Origin: an uncultured Alphaproteobacteria bacterium
GTDB taxonomy: Bacteria; Pseudomonadota; Alphaproteobacteria; Rhodobacterales; Rhodobacteraceae
DNA: 48,783 nt
Assembly (NCBI GenBank): GCA_902537235.1
Contig: CACBAO010000012.1
Span: forward strand, 1-48,783
Direction of reading: 5' to 3'
In this document: positions 8,482 to 22,220 of the stretch, one piece after another
Layout of the letters: each line of letters begins with the position of its first letter
Numbering within the stretch: position 1 is the stretch's first letter
Program-made: the position numbers and the translations under genes
Notes under the pieces: generated by a model
The model's input: the letters and a program-made list of their open reading frames with translations, nothing else
Told to the model about the DNA's origin: nothing
Databases searched by the model: none

Positions 8482-9653
8482 GTTGCTTTAACCATACCGG
8501 TGAGGTGAGCAATATTTTTAAACATTATTTTTAAGTGAGCTATAGGCCTCGATCGAGATAGTTTTTTATGCATATAAGATTCAAAAGTTATTCTTTGAAC
8601 GTCTATGTCTTTGCATAAAGTTACAAAGCGCTCTCTTCGGTCATCAGATCTATAATATGCGTTTTGCATAGCACCAAGAACTTGAAAAACCGCTTTATGT
8701 TCTCTCATAAAATTCTTTCTTGCTAAACTTAAATATTTCGAATGTCCATTAAGCAGGCATTTTTCAACCGCTTCCGCTGCATACTTACCTCCTATCATTG
8801 CATAGTAGATGCCCTCCCCTGATGAAGGTGCTACTACCCCAGCAGCATCACCTGCAAGTACAACGTTATCTCCATTATCCCACCTCTCCAAGGGCTTAAG
8901 CGGGATCGGAGCTCCTTCTTTTCTTATAGTTGAACATTTGTCTAGTCCTGCTTGAGACCTGAGATCGCTGGTAGCCTTCTTCAGGTTAACGCTATTTATC
9001 CCTGTTCCCATTCCTACACTCGCCGATTTTCCATGAGGAAAAACCCATCCATAAAAATCAGGCGATATATCTCCATTATAAATAACATCACATCTGTCTG
9101 GATTATATTCACTAGTTGCTTTCGGAGCCTCTATTATCTCATGATATGCTATAACATAGGGGATTTTATGCGCGTCCTTGATTGTATTTCTTGCAACATT
9201 GGATTTAGCACCATCTGCGCCTATTACATATCTTGTGAGGAGTGTGGAAATATTTTTTGTTGAGTGATTATTAAAATCAACCTTAGTGTATTGTGAACTT
9301 TTAGATAATTTTACAAATGTGCCGGTAAACCGTTTTGCCCCAAATTTTGCTGCTCTTTCCCGAAGATATTCATCAAAGAATTCTCTATCTACCATCCCTA
9401 CGTAACCATTTTCTATTGGGATGTCTACTTTCCTATTCGTTGGTGATATCATCCTTGCTGTTTTGATTTTTGCAACTAATTGAGACTGAGGTATTTCAAA
9501 GTCTTCAATTAATCTTGGAGGGATAGCACCTCCACAAGGCTTTATTCTTCCTGCTCTATCTATTAATGCGACTTTGAAACCTTTTTTTGCCAGTTGCTCT
9601 GCAGCTGTTGCGCCGGAGGGTCCTCCTCCTATAACTGTTATATCATAGATCAT
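8478..9653 (-). CDS. bchP: Geranylgeranyl reductase
   Basis: FAD-dependent reductase that hydrogenates the geranylgeranyl tail of bacteriochlorophyllide (or its diphosphate) to phytyl. It is 391 residues. The N-terminal dinucleotide motif VIGGGPSGATAAEQLAKKG, the substrate-loop motif PCGGAIPPRL and the second FAD motif VVLAGDAAGVVAPSSGEGI are all clear. The gene sits between the PucC-family carrier and idi with almost no spacing, so it is translated from the same transcript. The order bchG-bch2-bchP-idi matches Rhodobacter. Confidence 0.95.
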   Translation of the reverse strand: MIYDITVIGGGPSGATAAEQLAKKGFKVALIDRAGRIKPCGGAIPPRLIEDFEIPQSQLVAKIKTARMISPTNRKVDIPIENGYVGMVDREFFDEYLRERAAKFGAKRFTGTFVKLSKSSQYTKVDFNNHSTKNISTLLTRYVIGADGAKSNVARNTIKDAHKIPYVIAYHEIIEAPKATSEYNPDRCDVIYNGDISPDFYGWVFPHGKSASVGMGTGINSVNLKKATSDLRSQAGLDKCSTIRKEGAPIPLKPLERWDNGDNVVLAGDAAGVVAPSSGEGIYYAMIGGKYAAEAVEKCLLNGHSKYLSLARKNFMREHKAVFQVLGAMQNAYYRSDDRRERFVTLCKDIDVQRITFESYMHKKLSRSRPIAHLKIMFKNIAHLTGMVKAT

Positions 9654-9654
9654 A

Positions 9655-11007
9655 TTAACTCACCGATTGTAGTATGTTTTGATTTTGATCGAGTTCATCC
9701 TTTTTAATAATTAACGAACCCAAAAATGCTGCAGCTATAAAAAAACTCGCAGCAGTTAGAAACACTATTCCATATACACTTGGGAGGGAATTCATCATAA
9801 GTCCAAGTATATCGACCAAGACTGTGCTAAAAAAAACAGCAATCATAGTTGCATAAGCTTGTGCTGCCCCCCATATCCCCATACGAGTACCCGTGTTGTT
9901 ACCATCCGAACCCCTACTTGCTAAATGCAGCATAGTTCCCAATATTCCCGCAGTGAACACACCATTAGATATTCCGAAAAGAAAAACAACTGAGTTTAAT
10001 ATACCTGGATCTCTATATGTAAGTCCAAGAAGAGAAATCATAAATAGTGAAAATGCAGAAAAGATGCATCCAGTGATCAGCCAAAATTTTTCTGATCCTA
10101 AGCGTTCATTTTTAACAATCGATAAAGAAGCAAATCCAATTCTAAACTTTGAAAGGCATAGGATAATTAAAATAATTCCAATTAATGTCCCAATCTTATG
10201 GAATCCATCAAGTTTTGTAGACTCTCCAACCGCAAAGCCGAAGACTTCTCCAGCGAAGGGTTCCAATATTGGATCTTGCATTGAAAAAGCACCCATAGAG
10301 ATAAAAATAAAAATTGTGAAAAGCCTTGCTTCTCTTTCCATCCATACTTTTTTGATACCTTCAAAAAATGGTTCGTTATAGTTAATAGCATTCGGTGTGC
10401 GAACATCTGCATTATTTCGCAGCGCTTTTTCTAAGTTTTTCAAGCTAAGATAGGACAAAATGTTGGTAATTATAGCAAGAGAGGTCGTGATTTTTATGAG
10501 CTTTTGATGAGAGTAGGGGTCTAAGATTATGCCAGCAGTTATACCAGTTATTGCAAGTCCTAATATCATCATAAGAAAGGTGATAGAGGCGGCAAAGCCC
10601 TTCTGTGATTTAGAACTATAAGAGGCAAGAAGAGCTAGAAGAGGGGTTCCTGCTGCACCTACCCCAAACCCAATTAGAGTGTATGAAAATAAAGCAAGCA
10701 TTATTCCATATGCGAAATTACTTTCAATTAGAGGTATAGAAGCAGACGCTAGTACTCCACCTATCCCTAAAATTAGCATTCCAAATATTATCCACTGACT
10801 CCTGTTTTGAGTTTTATCAGATAAGTAACCCCAATTGACTCTCGTTAACTGAACTGCATAATGAAGAGCAATCAAAAAACCTGCAATCGTTGCTGGTAAA
10901 GCTAATTCTACCTTCATTAAGCGATTCAGTGTAGATAAAGGAATAACGACACTTGAACCAATGCAAAGTTGAATTAACCCTAACCTTAAAATCGAAAACC
11001 AATTCAT
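9655..11007 (-). CDS. PucC/LhaA-family MFS protein (Bch2-like)
   Basis: A 450-residue polytopic membrane protein with about twelve hydrophobic segments, of the BCH/PucC branch of the major facilitator superfamily. It resembles LhaA in this window (QLCIGSSVVIPLSTLNRLMKVEL versus the LhaA N-terminal segment; SMQDPILEPFAGEVFG versus SMQDILLEPYGGEILG), so the two are paralogues. Location between bchG and bchP matches ORF428 (sometimes called bch2) of Rhodobacter capsulatus. Family members help insert pigment into antenna complexes. I infer a role in pigment delivery linked to BchG/BchP rather than transport of a free solute. Confidence 0.85.
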   Translation of the reverse strand: MNWFSILRLGLIQLCIGSSVVIPLSTLNRLMKVELALPATIAGFLIALHYAVQLTRVNWGYLSDKTQNRSQWIIFGMLILGIGGVLASASIPLIESNFAYGIMLALFSYTLIGFGVGAAGTPLLALLASYSSKSQKGFAASITFLMMILGLAITGITAGIILDPYSHQKLIKITTSLAIITNILSYLSLKNLEKALRNNADVRTPNAINYNEPFFEGIKKVWMEREARLFTIFIFISMGAFSMQDPILEPFAGEVFGFAVGESTKLDGFHKIGTLIGIILIILCLSKFRIGFASLSIVKNERLGSEKFWLITGCIFSAFSLFMISLLGLTYRDPGILNSVVFLFGISNGVFTAGILGTMLHLASRGSDGNNTGTRMGIWGAAQAYATMIAVFFSTVLVDILGLMMNSLPSVYGIVFLTAASFFIAAAFLGSLIIKKDELDQNQNILQSVS

Positions 11008-11021
11008 TACTACCCCCTAAT

Positions 11022-11921
11022 TTAATTCATTAAATACAATCCATTTGCAGATAACATCATTCCAGCAATATATAAAAGTACTCCGGTCATGTTAAAGAAC
11101 GGTGTATTTTTTTCTGGATCCCGAATGAGAAAAATCATTGATAATGACTGCAGTAGAACGCAAACTGCCAGCGTTGTGGCTAGAATTAAAGATCCCCAGA
11201 AGTAAAAAAGAGATATTACTATTAGCTGTGGGAAAAGCATTATAAGGCAAGCTACTAAAGTAGCGGGCTTTCTGCCTAAAATCACGGGTAAAGAATTGAT
11301 GCCTAAAAGTTTATCTCCCTTGGTCGCTTTGAAGTCATTCATAGTCATTATCCCGTGCGCTCCCAAAGCATACAACGAGAGCACTATTAGAACCTCTTTA
11401 TTGGGCAATGAGATTGTGAAAATAGCAGCGCCAGTAAACCATGGAAGCCCTTCATAACAAATTGCCACGACCCCTGGCCCAAAAATTGCCGATCGTTTCA
11501 GTCTTATTGGTTCTAATGAATAAAGCCAAGCGGCTAAGACACCTATAATTGTTGCAAAAAAGATAAGACTTCCGAGATAGTATGCAAAAAGGATACTTAT
11601 GACACTCATTATAATACCGGTAAAAAAACCCCATCCAGCACTCACTCGTCCAGACGGAATGGGTCTCTCTGGTTGATTTATTGCATCGACATGACGGTCA
11701 CACCAATCGTTTACAGCCTGGCTCATTCCACACACCAATGGTCCGGCAAGTAGAAGACCGGATAATATGAGTATAATATTATTGTTGTTCAAGGCGCCAA
11801 CTGACACCACACCGCACAAAAAAGCCCACATAGGTGGAAACCAGGTAACAGGTTTTATAAGTTCAAGAAGCGATATCAAGCTAGGCGTACTGGTAAAATG
11901 AGTTTGATAGCTTTTAATCAC
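11022..11921 (-). CDS. bchG: Bacteriochlorophyll synthase
   Basis: UbiA-family prenyltransferase that esterifies bacteriochlorophyllide a with geranylgeranyl or phytyl diphosphate. It is 299 residues with about eight membrane helices. The Mg/diphosphate motif is at residues 71-79 (Asp72, Asp75 and Asp79 in NDWCDRHVDA), followed by NQPERPIPSGR. The second aspartate-rich site contains NDFKATKGD. Start MIKSYQTHFT fits the family's short N-terminal leader. It lies 5 bp downstream of the ppsR stop and 14 bp upstream of the PucC-family gene. Confidence 0.95.
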   Translation of the reverse strand: MIKSYQTHFTSTPSLISLLELIKPVTWFPPMWAFLCGVVSVGALNNNNIILILSGLLLAGPLVCGMSQAVNDWCDRHVDAINQPERPIPSGRVSAGWGFFTGIIMSVISILFAYYLGSLIFFATIIGVLAAWLYSLEPIRLKRSAIFGPGVVAICYEGLPWFTGAAIFTISLPNKEVLIVLSLYALGAHGIMTMNDFKATKGDKLLGINSLPVILGRKPATLVACLIMLFPQLIVISLFYFWGSLILATTLAVCVLLQSLSMIFLIRDPEKNTPFFNMTGVLLYIAGMMLSANGLYLMN

Positions 11922-11926
11922 TGATT

Positions 11927-13330
11927 TTAGTCCTTAATATCCAAAAGATTATGTTTTCTGAGTTTAACATATAGGCTTTGACGCGACAGACTAAGTAGCT
12001 CTGCAGCTGCTACTTTATTGTTATTTGTTAAATTAAGCGCGGTTTCCAAGCATATTCTTTCCGCAATATCTCCGGTTTGGGCTACTAACTCTTTCAACGG
12101 AGCACTCCCTACCAATTTTGTGGTTGCCTCCCAGCTATGTTTCTCATTATCGTTTTGTTTCTCAAGCTCAATGTTTGAAGAGTCTCTTAAAATGAACCCA
12201 TAAAAATCGTCATCTTCATTTGATACCCAAGTCGATGAAATTGTGACAGGAATTTTTGATCCGAAAGTTGTAATAAAGTCAGTTGCATAGTTTCTAATTT
12301 TCCCAAGTCTTTTTGAATTATCAGTTAGAATTTTTAAGTCAGTAGTGGCATTTTTGAGAAAGTCGGAAAATGACTTGCCGACAACCTCATCAATATTTGG
12401 ATTCTCTGTAAGAATTAAAAAGCTCTCATTAGTATCAACTATTTTTCCTGCTTCATTAATAAAGACAAATGCGTCTGAAGTTTTTTGATATAGATCAGAT
12501 AGATAAATTTTTTCTTTGGAATGGCTTGTTCTCTGACTTGATGAACTGGATAACCTTATCAAAGAATGGACACCGTCATTCGAACGAAAAAACGTACCCT
12601 TCAATTGTACTTCTTTATTAGTTTCTTTAACGTTTAGATTTAATGCTGTTGAGGGCGTGTTTTTATTTAATGTCTCAAGTTCGCTTAGAATGTCTATGCT
12701 TATTCCTTGATAAAATAAATCCTTTAACATCATTTGGTTTAAATCGGCTTTTTCTAAAATTGCCACAGCTTTTTGATTAAAATCAATAAGCTGGCCTGCT
12801 TCATCAACAATAATGAAAGCGCTGCCACACTGTTCCAGTATTACTCTATATTTAGTGTCAAATGATCTATACCGGTCATATTCTCTCTCAAATTTTAATT
12901 GAGTTTTCATGAGTTCTTGTTGAGCTTGTGCTATCTGGGTCAGATCACGGCCAAAAAGTAGAATTTGGTTATTTACTCCAGTGGGATGGATAGAGTATTG
13001 AATTGGAAAGTCATCGCCACCATTTTTAATATGGTTTAGCTGAATAATGTCTTTCTCAATTTTCTCATTTTCCGTGGAAGATAAATTTAAAATTTCTTCA
13101 AGTTTAATCCCGCTTTCTTTTGTTATAAAATCTCGAATATTTCTTGTTCGCCAGTGCTCTATGTCACCTAAGTTTTTATTTTCAGTATTGTAAATAACTT
13201 CTAAAATGAGGCCAGCTGTGTCAATTAAGAGTGATATATCTGATGCTCGCAAAATTACATCGCCGAAAATGTCGGGGTTTAGTCTGACTATCTGATCAGC
13301 AGCTCTTACTTTACTCTCTCTCTTGGTCAA
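11927..13330 (-). CDS. ppsR: Photosynthesis gene repressor PpsR/CrtJ
   Basis: A 467-residue transcription regulator that represses bch, crt, puc and related promoters under oxidising or aerobic conditions by binding TGT-N12-ACA. Domains in order: an N-terminal PAS-like region (about 20-130), a Q-linker helix (130-160), PAS1 (about 163-270), PAS2 (about 280-395) and a Fis-type helix-turn-helix (about 424-462, NNNKVAAAELLSLSRQSLYV). There are only two cysteines: Cys427, matching the conserved HTH cysteine (Cys424 in R. sphaeroides), and Cys168 in PAS1. No cysteine lies near residue 251, where R. sphaeroides has its redox partner. Two TGT-N12-ACA sites sit just upstream, which points to autoregulation. 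Confidence 0.94.
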   Translation of the reverse strand: MTKRESKVRAADQIVRLNPDIFGDVILRASDISLLIDTAGLILEVIYNTENKNLGDIEHWRTRNIRDFITKESGIKLEEILNLSSTENEKIEKDIIQLNHIKNGGDDFPIQYSIHPTGVNNQILLFGRDLTQIAQAQQELMKTQLKFEREYDRYRSFDTKYRVILEQCGSAFIIVDEAGQLIDFNQKAVAILEKADLNQMMLKDLFYQGISIDILSELETLNKNTPSTALNLNVKETNKEVQLKGTFFRSNDGVHSLIRLSSSSSQRTSHSKEKIYLSDLYQKTSDAFVFINEAGKIVDTNESFLILTENPNIDEVVGKSFSDFLKNATTDLKILTDNSKRLGKIRNYATDFITTFGSKIPVTISSTWVSNEDDDFYGFILRDSSNIELEKQNDNEKHSWEATTKLVGSAPLKELVAQTGDIAERICLETALNLTNNNKVAAAELLSLSRQSLYVKLRKHNLLDIKD

Positions 13331-13369
13331 TGAAGGGATCTCTGACTTAGTATCAAATTTAATAAAAAG

Positions 13370-13387
13370 TGTAAGCTAAATTTGACA
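13370..13387. promoter_or_regulatory. PpsR box upstream of ppsR, proximal
   Basis: TGTAAGCTAAATTTGACA is an exact TGT-N12-ACA palindrome, 40 bp upstream of the ppsR start on the opposite strand. With its neighbour at 13391 it forms a direct tandem pair in the ppaA-ppsR intergenic region. Occupancy by PpsR would give negative autoregulation of ppsR and of downstream bchG-bch2-bchP-idi. Confidence 0.7.
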
Positions 13388-13390
13388 TAT

Positions 13391-13408
13391 TGTAAACAAA
13401 TTTAGACA
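13391..13408. promoter_or_regulatory. PpsR box upstream of ppsR, distal
   Basis: TGTAAACAAATTTAGACA is a second exact TGT-N12-ACA site. Only three bases (TAT) separate it from the site at 13370-13387, giving a centre-to-centre distance of 21 bp, about two helical turns. Rhodobacter tandem boxes are usually about eight bases apart. The two sites share TGTAA and ATTT-GACA/TTAGACA half-sites, supporting a real pair over chance. Confidence 0.7.
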
Positions 13409-13442
13409 TATTTATCTTAAAAAGTTATTTAACCACTGAGCT

Positions 13443-14201
13443 TCAATTAACTTTCAGTAAATATTTTATTTCTTTAGGGCTCGGTTGGAATAAGTCGACG
13501 TCAAGGCATGTCTTGGATAGCGTTTTGTGATGGGTTACAAAAGATCCTCCTGCCGCGATAGGTAATGCGAAATTCTTTCTAATTCGATCGGTAATTATGT
13601 TAATTTGATTGACCATGTTTTCACTGCCAATTGAGACACCAATTAGCTGAAAATTGCCAAATTCTAGGAGTTTAAATAGATCTGATTCGCTATATCCAAT
13701 AGCTATTTGGGCATTAAAGTTTTCTTTTTTCAATTTTAATGCAGCTAAGTAAGAACCAAAAGTATGATTTTCGCCCTCTAAGGTAAAAAGTAAAATTTTT
13801 GGTGCCGATTTAAGAGTATCTACAGGCTCAAGATATAGCGACTCCAGTTCTTGGCAAAGTAGTCTCAACTTGCTTACAGCTATAGTAACTTCGGAAAATG
13901 TCATTGTGTCTTGTTTCCATGAATCACCCAATTTTTCTGCAATAATTGGCGCTATTCCTTCAAAGAAAAATTGTACAGCCAGTCCATTATCTAGCTCTTT
14001 CCTGATCAACTTAATTGTGTGTTCGGGTTCATCAGTCACAAGAGAGTTAAAAAATGATGAAGTGAGGTCGGCACTATAAAATTTTTGGTCTATGTTTCCG
14101 TTAGCAATTTCGCTAAGAGCTATTTTTGCCAGACTCTCAGGGTGTATACCTAAACCCCCTTGCCCAGAATAACTTAATCTACTGTGTATATCGTTATTCA
14201 T
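13443..14201 (-). CDS. ppaA: PpaA/AerR cobalamin-binding regulator
   Basis: A 252-residue protein with an N-terminal helical region and a B12-binding-like Rossmann domain (about residues 133-250). The family acts with PpsR/CrtJ as a light- or redox-dependent anti-repressor or co-regulator. His146 in GENHTFGS matches the cobalamin-ligating histidine reported for R. capsulatus AerR (His145), so B12 binding and light response are plausible here. The helical segment WKQDTMTFSEVTIAVSKL resembles the B12-cap region. It sits upstream of ppsR in the same direction, the usual arrangement, and is divergent from bchF. A PpsR box lies 44 bp upstream of its start. Confidence 0.9.
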   Translation of the reverse strand: MNNDIHSRLSYSGQGGLGIHPESLAKIALSEIANGNIDQKFYSADLTSSFFNSLVTDEPEHTIKLIRKELDNGLAVQFFFEGIAPIIAEKLGDSWKQDTMTFSEVTIAVSKLRLLCQELESLYLEPVDTLKSAPKILLFTLEGENHTFGSYLAALKLKKENFNAQIAIGYSESDLFKLLEFGNFQLIGVSIGSENMVNQINIITDRIRKNFALPIAAGGSFVTHHKTLSKTCLDVDLFQPSPKEIKYLLKVN

Positions 14202-14244
14202 GGCACTAGTTTGAGGCCTTAAGAGATAATAGTCAAGATTTCTA

Positions 14245-14262
14245 TGTAATTTATTATTTACA
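14245..14262. promoter_or_regulatory. PpsR box near ppaA
   Basis: TGTAATTTATTATTTACA is an exact, nearly fully symmetrical TGT-N12-ACA site. It is centred about 52 bp upstream of the ppaA start codon on the minus strand, positioned to overlap the ppaA promoter. The half-sites TGTAAT/TTTACA match the local consensus TGTAA...TT(N)ACA seen in all four sites of this window. Confidence 0.65.
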
Positions 14263-14363
14263 CACCTCAGTTCTTTCGATTTTTATTTTGTAGAGCAGTG
14301 AATGCGCTTGTTTTCCCTCGCATGTAATCTTTTTTCAACAAATAAAAAGATTTATTTAAAATA

Positions 14364-14381
14364 TGTAACTTTTTGTTGACA
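14364..14381. promoter_or_regulatory. PpsR box overlapping the bchF -35 element
   Basis: TGTAACTTTTTGTTGACA is an exact TGT-N12-ACA site whose last six bases are TTGACA, a consensus -35 hexamer. Binding here would block RNA polymerase directly, as described for PpsR/CrtJ-controlled bch promoters. It lies 63 bp upstream of the bchF start. Confidence 0.72.
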
Positions 14382-14403
14382 CTTTGGATAGGTTCGCTAC
14401 CAT
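14376..14403 (+). promoter_or_regulatory. Candidate sigma-70 promoter of the bchF superoperon
   Basis: The -35 hexamer TTGACA (14376-14381) is followed after 16 bases by TACCAT (14398-14403), a weak -10. The weak -10 with a perfect -35 is plausible for a repressed promoter. Transcription would start near 14410, leaving a leader of about 34 nt with AGAGGT at 14429-14434 as the bchF ribosome site. Confidence 0.5.
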
Positions 14404-14443
14404 TTTTTAGTACGTAAAGCTTTATTTCAGAGGTCTCGTAAGT

Positions 14444-17726
<3,283 letters not shown>

Positions 17727-17737
<11 letters not shown>

Positions 17738-20700
17738 ATCATATAGAAAAGATCCGTATACACTAGTAATGCTAACCTTAGATGCGCATTCTATTGGTTC
17801 AGTAGAACGAATAAAGAACAGGTTTAGCAAAATTTATCCTGAGCTAGAGATAATTGTTCACGCAGCAGCATCCTGGGAAGAAGATCCAAGTAGTTTGCTT
17901 AAAACAAAGGAGGATCTTGCAAGGGCAAATATGGTTCTTATCACTTTAGTTTTTTTGGAGGACCATATTTCAGCAATCCTTCCAGATTTGAAAAAAGCCA
18001 GGGAAAAGTGTGATCTTATGCTTGGACTAGTCTCATCAAAAGAAATTGTAAATCTTACAAAAATGGGTGGCTTAGATATGTCTAAACCCTCCTCAGGAGT
18101 GCTAAAGTTCTTGAAAAAACTTAGAGGAGATAAAAATAAAGTCACTGGTGGAGAAAAGCAAATGGCTATTCTTCGCCAGATCCCGAAAGTCTTGAAATTT
18201 ATACCTGGAAAAGCCCAGGATTTGAGAGCCTATTTCTTATCGATGCAATATTGGTTGGCAGGATCTGAAGAAAATATTGAGAGTCTCTTTTGCTATTTAT
18301 TGTCAAGATATAGCTCCCTTCATAATGGTGCAAAGATCGAGATTAAATCTCCTGTTGAATATCCTGAAACAGGCCTCTATCATCCCGATATACAGAAGAA
18401 AATTACTGAAAATATTTCAGAAATCCCTTTTGCAAAACATTCAATAGGTACTGTAGGCCTTCTTTTGATGAGATCCTATGTTCTCTCTGGAGACACCGCG
18501 CATTATGATCAAGTTATAAGAAGTTTAGAAGCAAAGGGTTTAAATGTTATTCCAGCTTTTGCCGCAGGTTTAGATGCTAGACCAGCAATAAATAAATATT
18601 TTGTGCAAAACTGCAAGGTATCAATCGACACATTTCTATCTTTGACAGGGTTTAGTTTGGTTGGTGGACCGGCATACAATAGTAGTAAAGCTGCGGAGGA
18701 AGCTTTAGCTGAGTTAGATGTACCCTATATTGCAGCGCATGCCATAGAGTTCCAGAACCTTAATCAGTGGGATAAAAGTGATGGTGGACTTAATCCAATA
18801 GAGACAACTATTTTAGTATCTTTACCAGAGTTAGACGGAGCAACTAACCCAACAGTTTTTGGAGGAAGATTGGGTGAAGAAGGAGGCTGTAGTTGTTGCG
18901 TCCAATTAAGAACTGGTAACGAGAAAGCATTTGATATGGTTCCTTGCTATGAAAGGATAAGAAGCTTATCCGAGAAGACTCACAGATTAGTTAAACTTAA
19001 GAGAAAAGAGAATTCGGAAAAGAAAGTAGGAATTATTTTATATGGATTCCCTCCAAATGCTGGGTCTATTGGAACCGCTGCTTACTTGAGCGTATTCGAG
19101 AGCTTGTACAATGTACTAAAGTCAATGAAAAACGAAGGTTATGAAATTGAACTCCCTAATTCTATCAACGAGTTGAGAGAAGCCGTCTTGGAAGGAAATT
19201 CAAGCAAGTACGGTCAAGAAGCAAATGTAATTAAGCGTGTTGATGGTGCTGAAATAGTTGAAAATGAACCATATTTGAAGGAAATAGAGGAAGTGTGGGG
19301 ACCTGCTCCGGGAAAGATGCAATCTGATGGCATGGGTGTTTTTATTCTTGGGAAACAGCTTGGGAACATAGTAGTGGGTATTCAGCCGACCTTTGGGTAC
19401 GAAGGAGACCCAATGAGATTATTATTTGAAAAAGGCTTTGCTCCTACGCATGCTTTTTCTACGTTTTATAGATGGATGCGGAATGGTTTTAAAGTTGATG
19501 CGTTTTTGCATTTTGGGATGCATGGTGCTTTGGAATTTATGCCAGGAAAAAAAGTTGGGACTAGCTCAAAGTGTTGGCCCGATCGATTAATAGGTGATAT
19601 TCCTAATGTTTACCTATATGCCGCAAATAATCCTTCGGAGGCTTCATTAGCTAAGAGAAGAACTAATGCCGTTGTAATTTCGCACCTTACACCACCTCTT
19701 GCAAAAGCAGGTCTCTATAAAGGTCTTATTGAACTAAAAGAGAGTGTTGTTCAATATCGAGAAATGGCTGATGATGATGGTAATAAGAAAAAATTAGAAA
19801 ATCTTATAATTGATCAGGCAAAACTCGTTAATTTTAAAGATTTCGATACCATTGAGAATTTATGGCTAAAAATATTAGAAAGCGAGGATGCCTTAATTCC
19901 CGATGGTTTACATATCGTGGGCCAAGAGTTAAGCGAAGAAAAGCTTAAAGAGTATGATGGATATTTAAGAGAAAGTCATAATCATCAAGAAGTGGGCAAG
20001 CTTTTAGAGAATTTAAAAAAGCAAACAGAAGTCAAAGGGATTATAAATGCCTTAAATGGTCAGTTTATCAGGCCGGTTCCGGGGGGTGACTTGATTCGGT
20101 CGCCAGATATTGTTCCAACCGGACGAAATATCCATGCCTTTGATCCATTCAGGATGCCCTCTCTTTTCGCCATGAAAGAGGGAGAGCAGCAAGCAGAACT
20201 TTTATTGTCAAAGCACGAAACCTATCCTAATTCTGTTGCAATGGTTTTGTGGGGGTCAGATAACATAAAATCCGACGGTCTATCTATAGCACAAGCAATG
20301 GCTCTGATGGGTGCTATGCCAAAGTTTGATGATTACGGTAGATTAAGTGGTGCCGAACTTATTCCTTTATCTGATCTTGGAAGACCCCGGATAGATGTTT
20401 TAATGACACTTTCTGGTATTTTTAGAGATCTATTGCCATTACAGGTTAGAATGCTTGCTAGTGCAGCTTATAAGGCTTCTCTTGTGGAAGAGCCCTTGGA
20501 TATGAACTTTATTAGAGCGAACACTTTAAAACATCAAAAAGAGATGAATATTGATATTAAGTCGGCAGCGCTCAGAGTTTTTTCAAATGCTGAAGGTGCG
20601 TATGGCTCAAATGTGAGCCACCTCATCGATACCTCTTCTTGGGAAAATGAAGAAGAACTGGCCGATACTTTCAACAACAGAAAAGGTTTTGCCTATGGAT

Positions 20701-21302
20701 TGGATGGAAAATGCACAAAACAATCCGAGTTACTCTCATCTGCACTGAAAAAAGTAGATTTTGCGTATCAAAACCTCGAGAGCGTTGAATTAGGTGTAAC
20801 TACTATTGATCACTACTTTGATACACTTGGAGGGATAAGTAGAGCTGTAAAAAAAGCGAACGGGGGAGACGCAATTCCGGTTTATATAGGAGATCAAACA
20901 AGAGGTGATGCTGCAGTAAGGACATTATCTGAGCAAATAAATTTAGAAACTAGAACTAGGTCATTGAACCCAAAATGGTTTGAACCTCTTCTTCAACATG
21001 GTCATGAAGGTGTTAGACAAATTGAAGCTCAAATTACCAACACATTAGGTTGGTCTGCGACTACCGGTCAGGTTGATCCTGATCTCTATGATCAACTTTC
21101 AGAAACATTTGTTTTAGATGAAGAGATGAGAAGAAAGCTGTCGGAACTAAATCCTAAGGCCAGTCTTAGGGTAGCTAATAGACTGCTTGAAGCGCACGAA
21201 CGAGAATATTGGCAGCCAGATCAAGATACTATTGATGCATTAAGAAAAGGCGCTGATGAGTTAGAAGACAAAGTCGAAGGTGTAGGTTTTGCAGCAGAAT
21301 AA
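17727..21302 (+). CDS. bchH: Magnesium chelatase subunit H
   Basis: The large porphyrin-binding subunit of Mg chelatase, which with BchI and BchD (not in the window) inserts Mg into protoporphyrin IX. With the start at 17727 it is 1191 residues, the family's usual length. The frame is open to 17664, but that would overlap bchB by 74 bases. ATG 17727 has GAAGG six bases upstream and begins the conserved part ([20 protein letters not shown]). Family motifs include [29 protein letters not shown] and [14 protein letters not shown]. It is the third-largest investment of the superoperon and is followed by bchL after 15 bp. Confidence 0.96.

Positions 21303-22219
<917 letters not shown>

Positions 22220-22220
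<1 letters not shown>

Larger units (their letters stand above)
14202..14443. promoter_or_regulatory. Divergent ppaA/bchF regulatory region
   Basis: A 242-bp AT-rich stretch between two divergent photosynthesis operons holds two TGT-N12-ACA sites, one near each start. It is the longest gene-free interval in the photosynthesis cluster and must carry the promoter for the whole bchF-to-hemA superoperon as well as that of ppaA-ppsR-bchG. No small gene with a good ribosome site was found inside. Confidence 0.75.
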
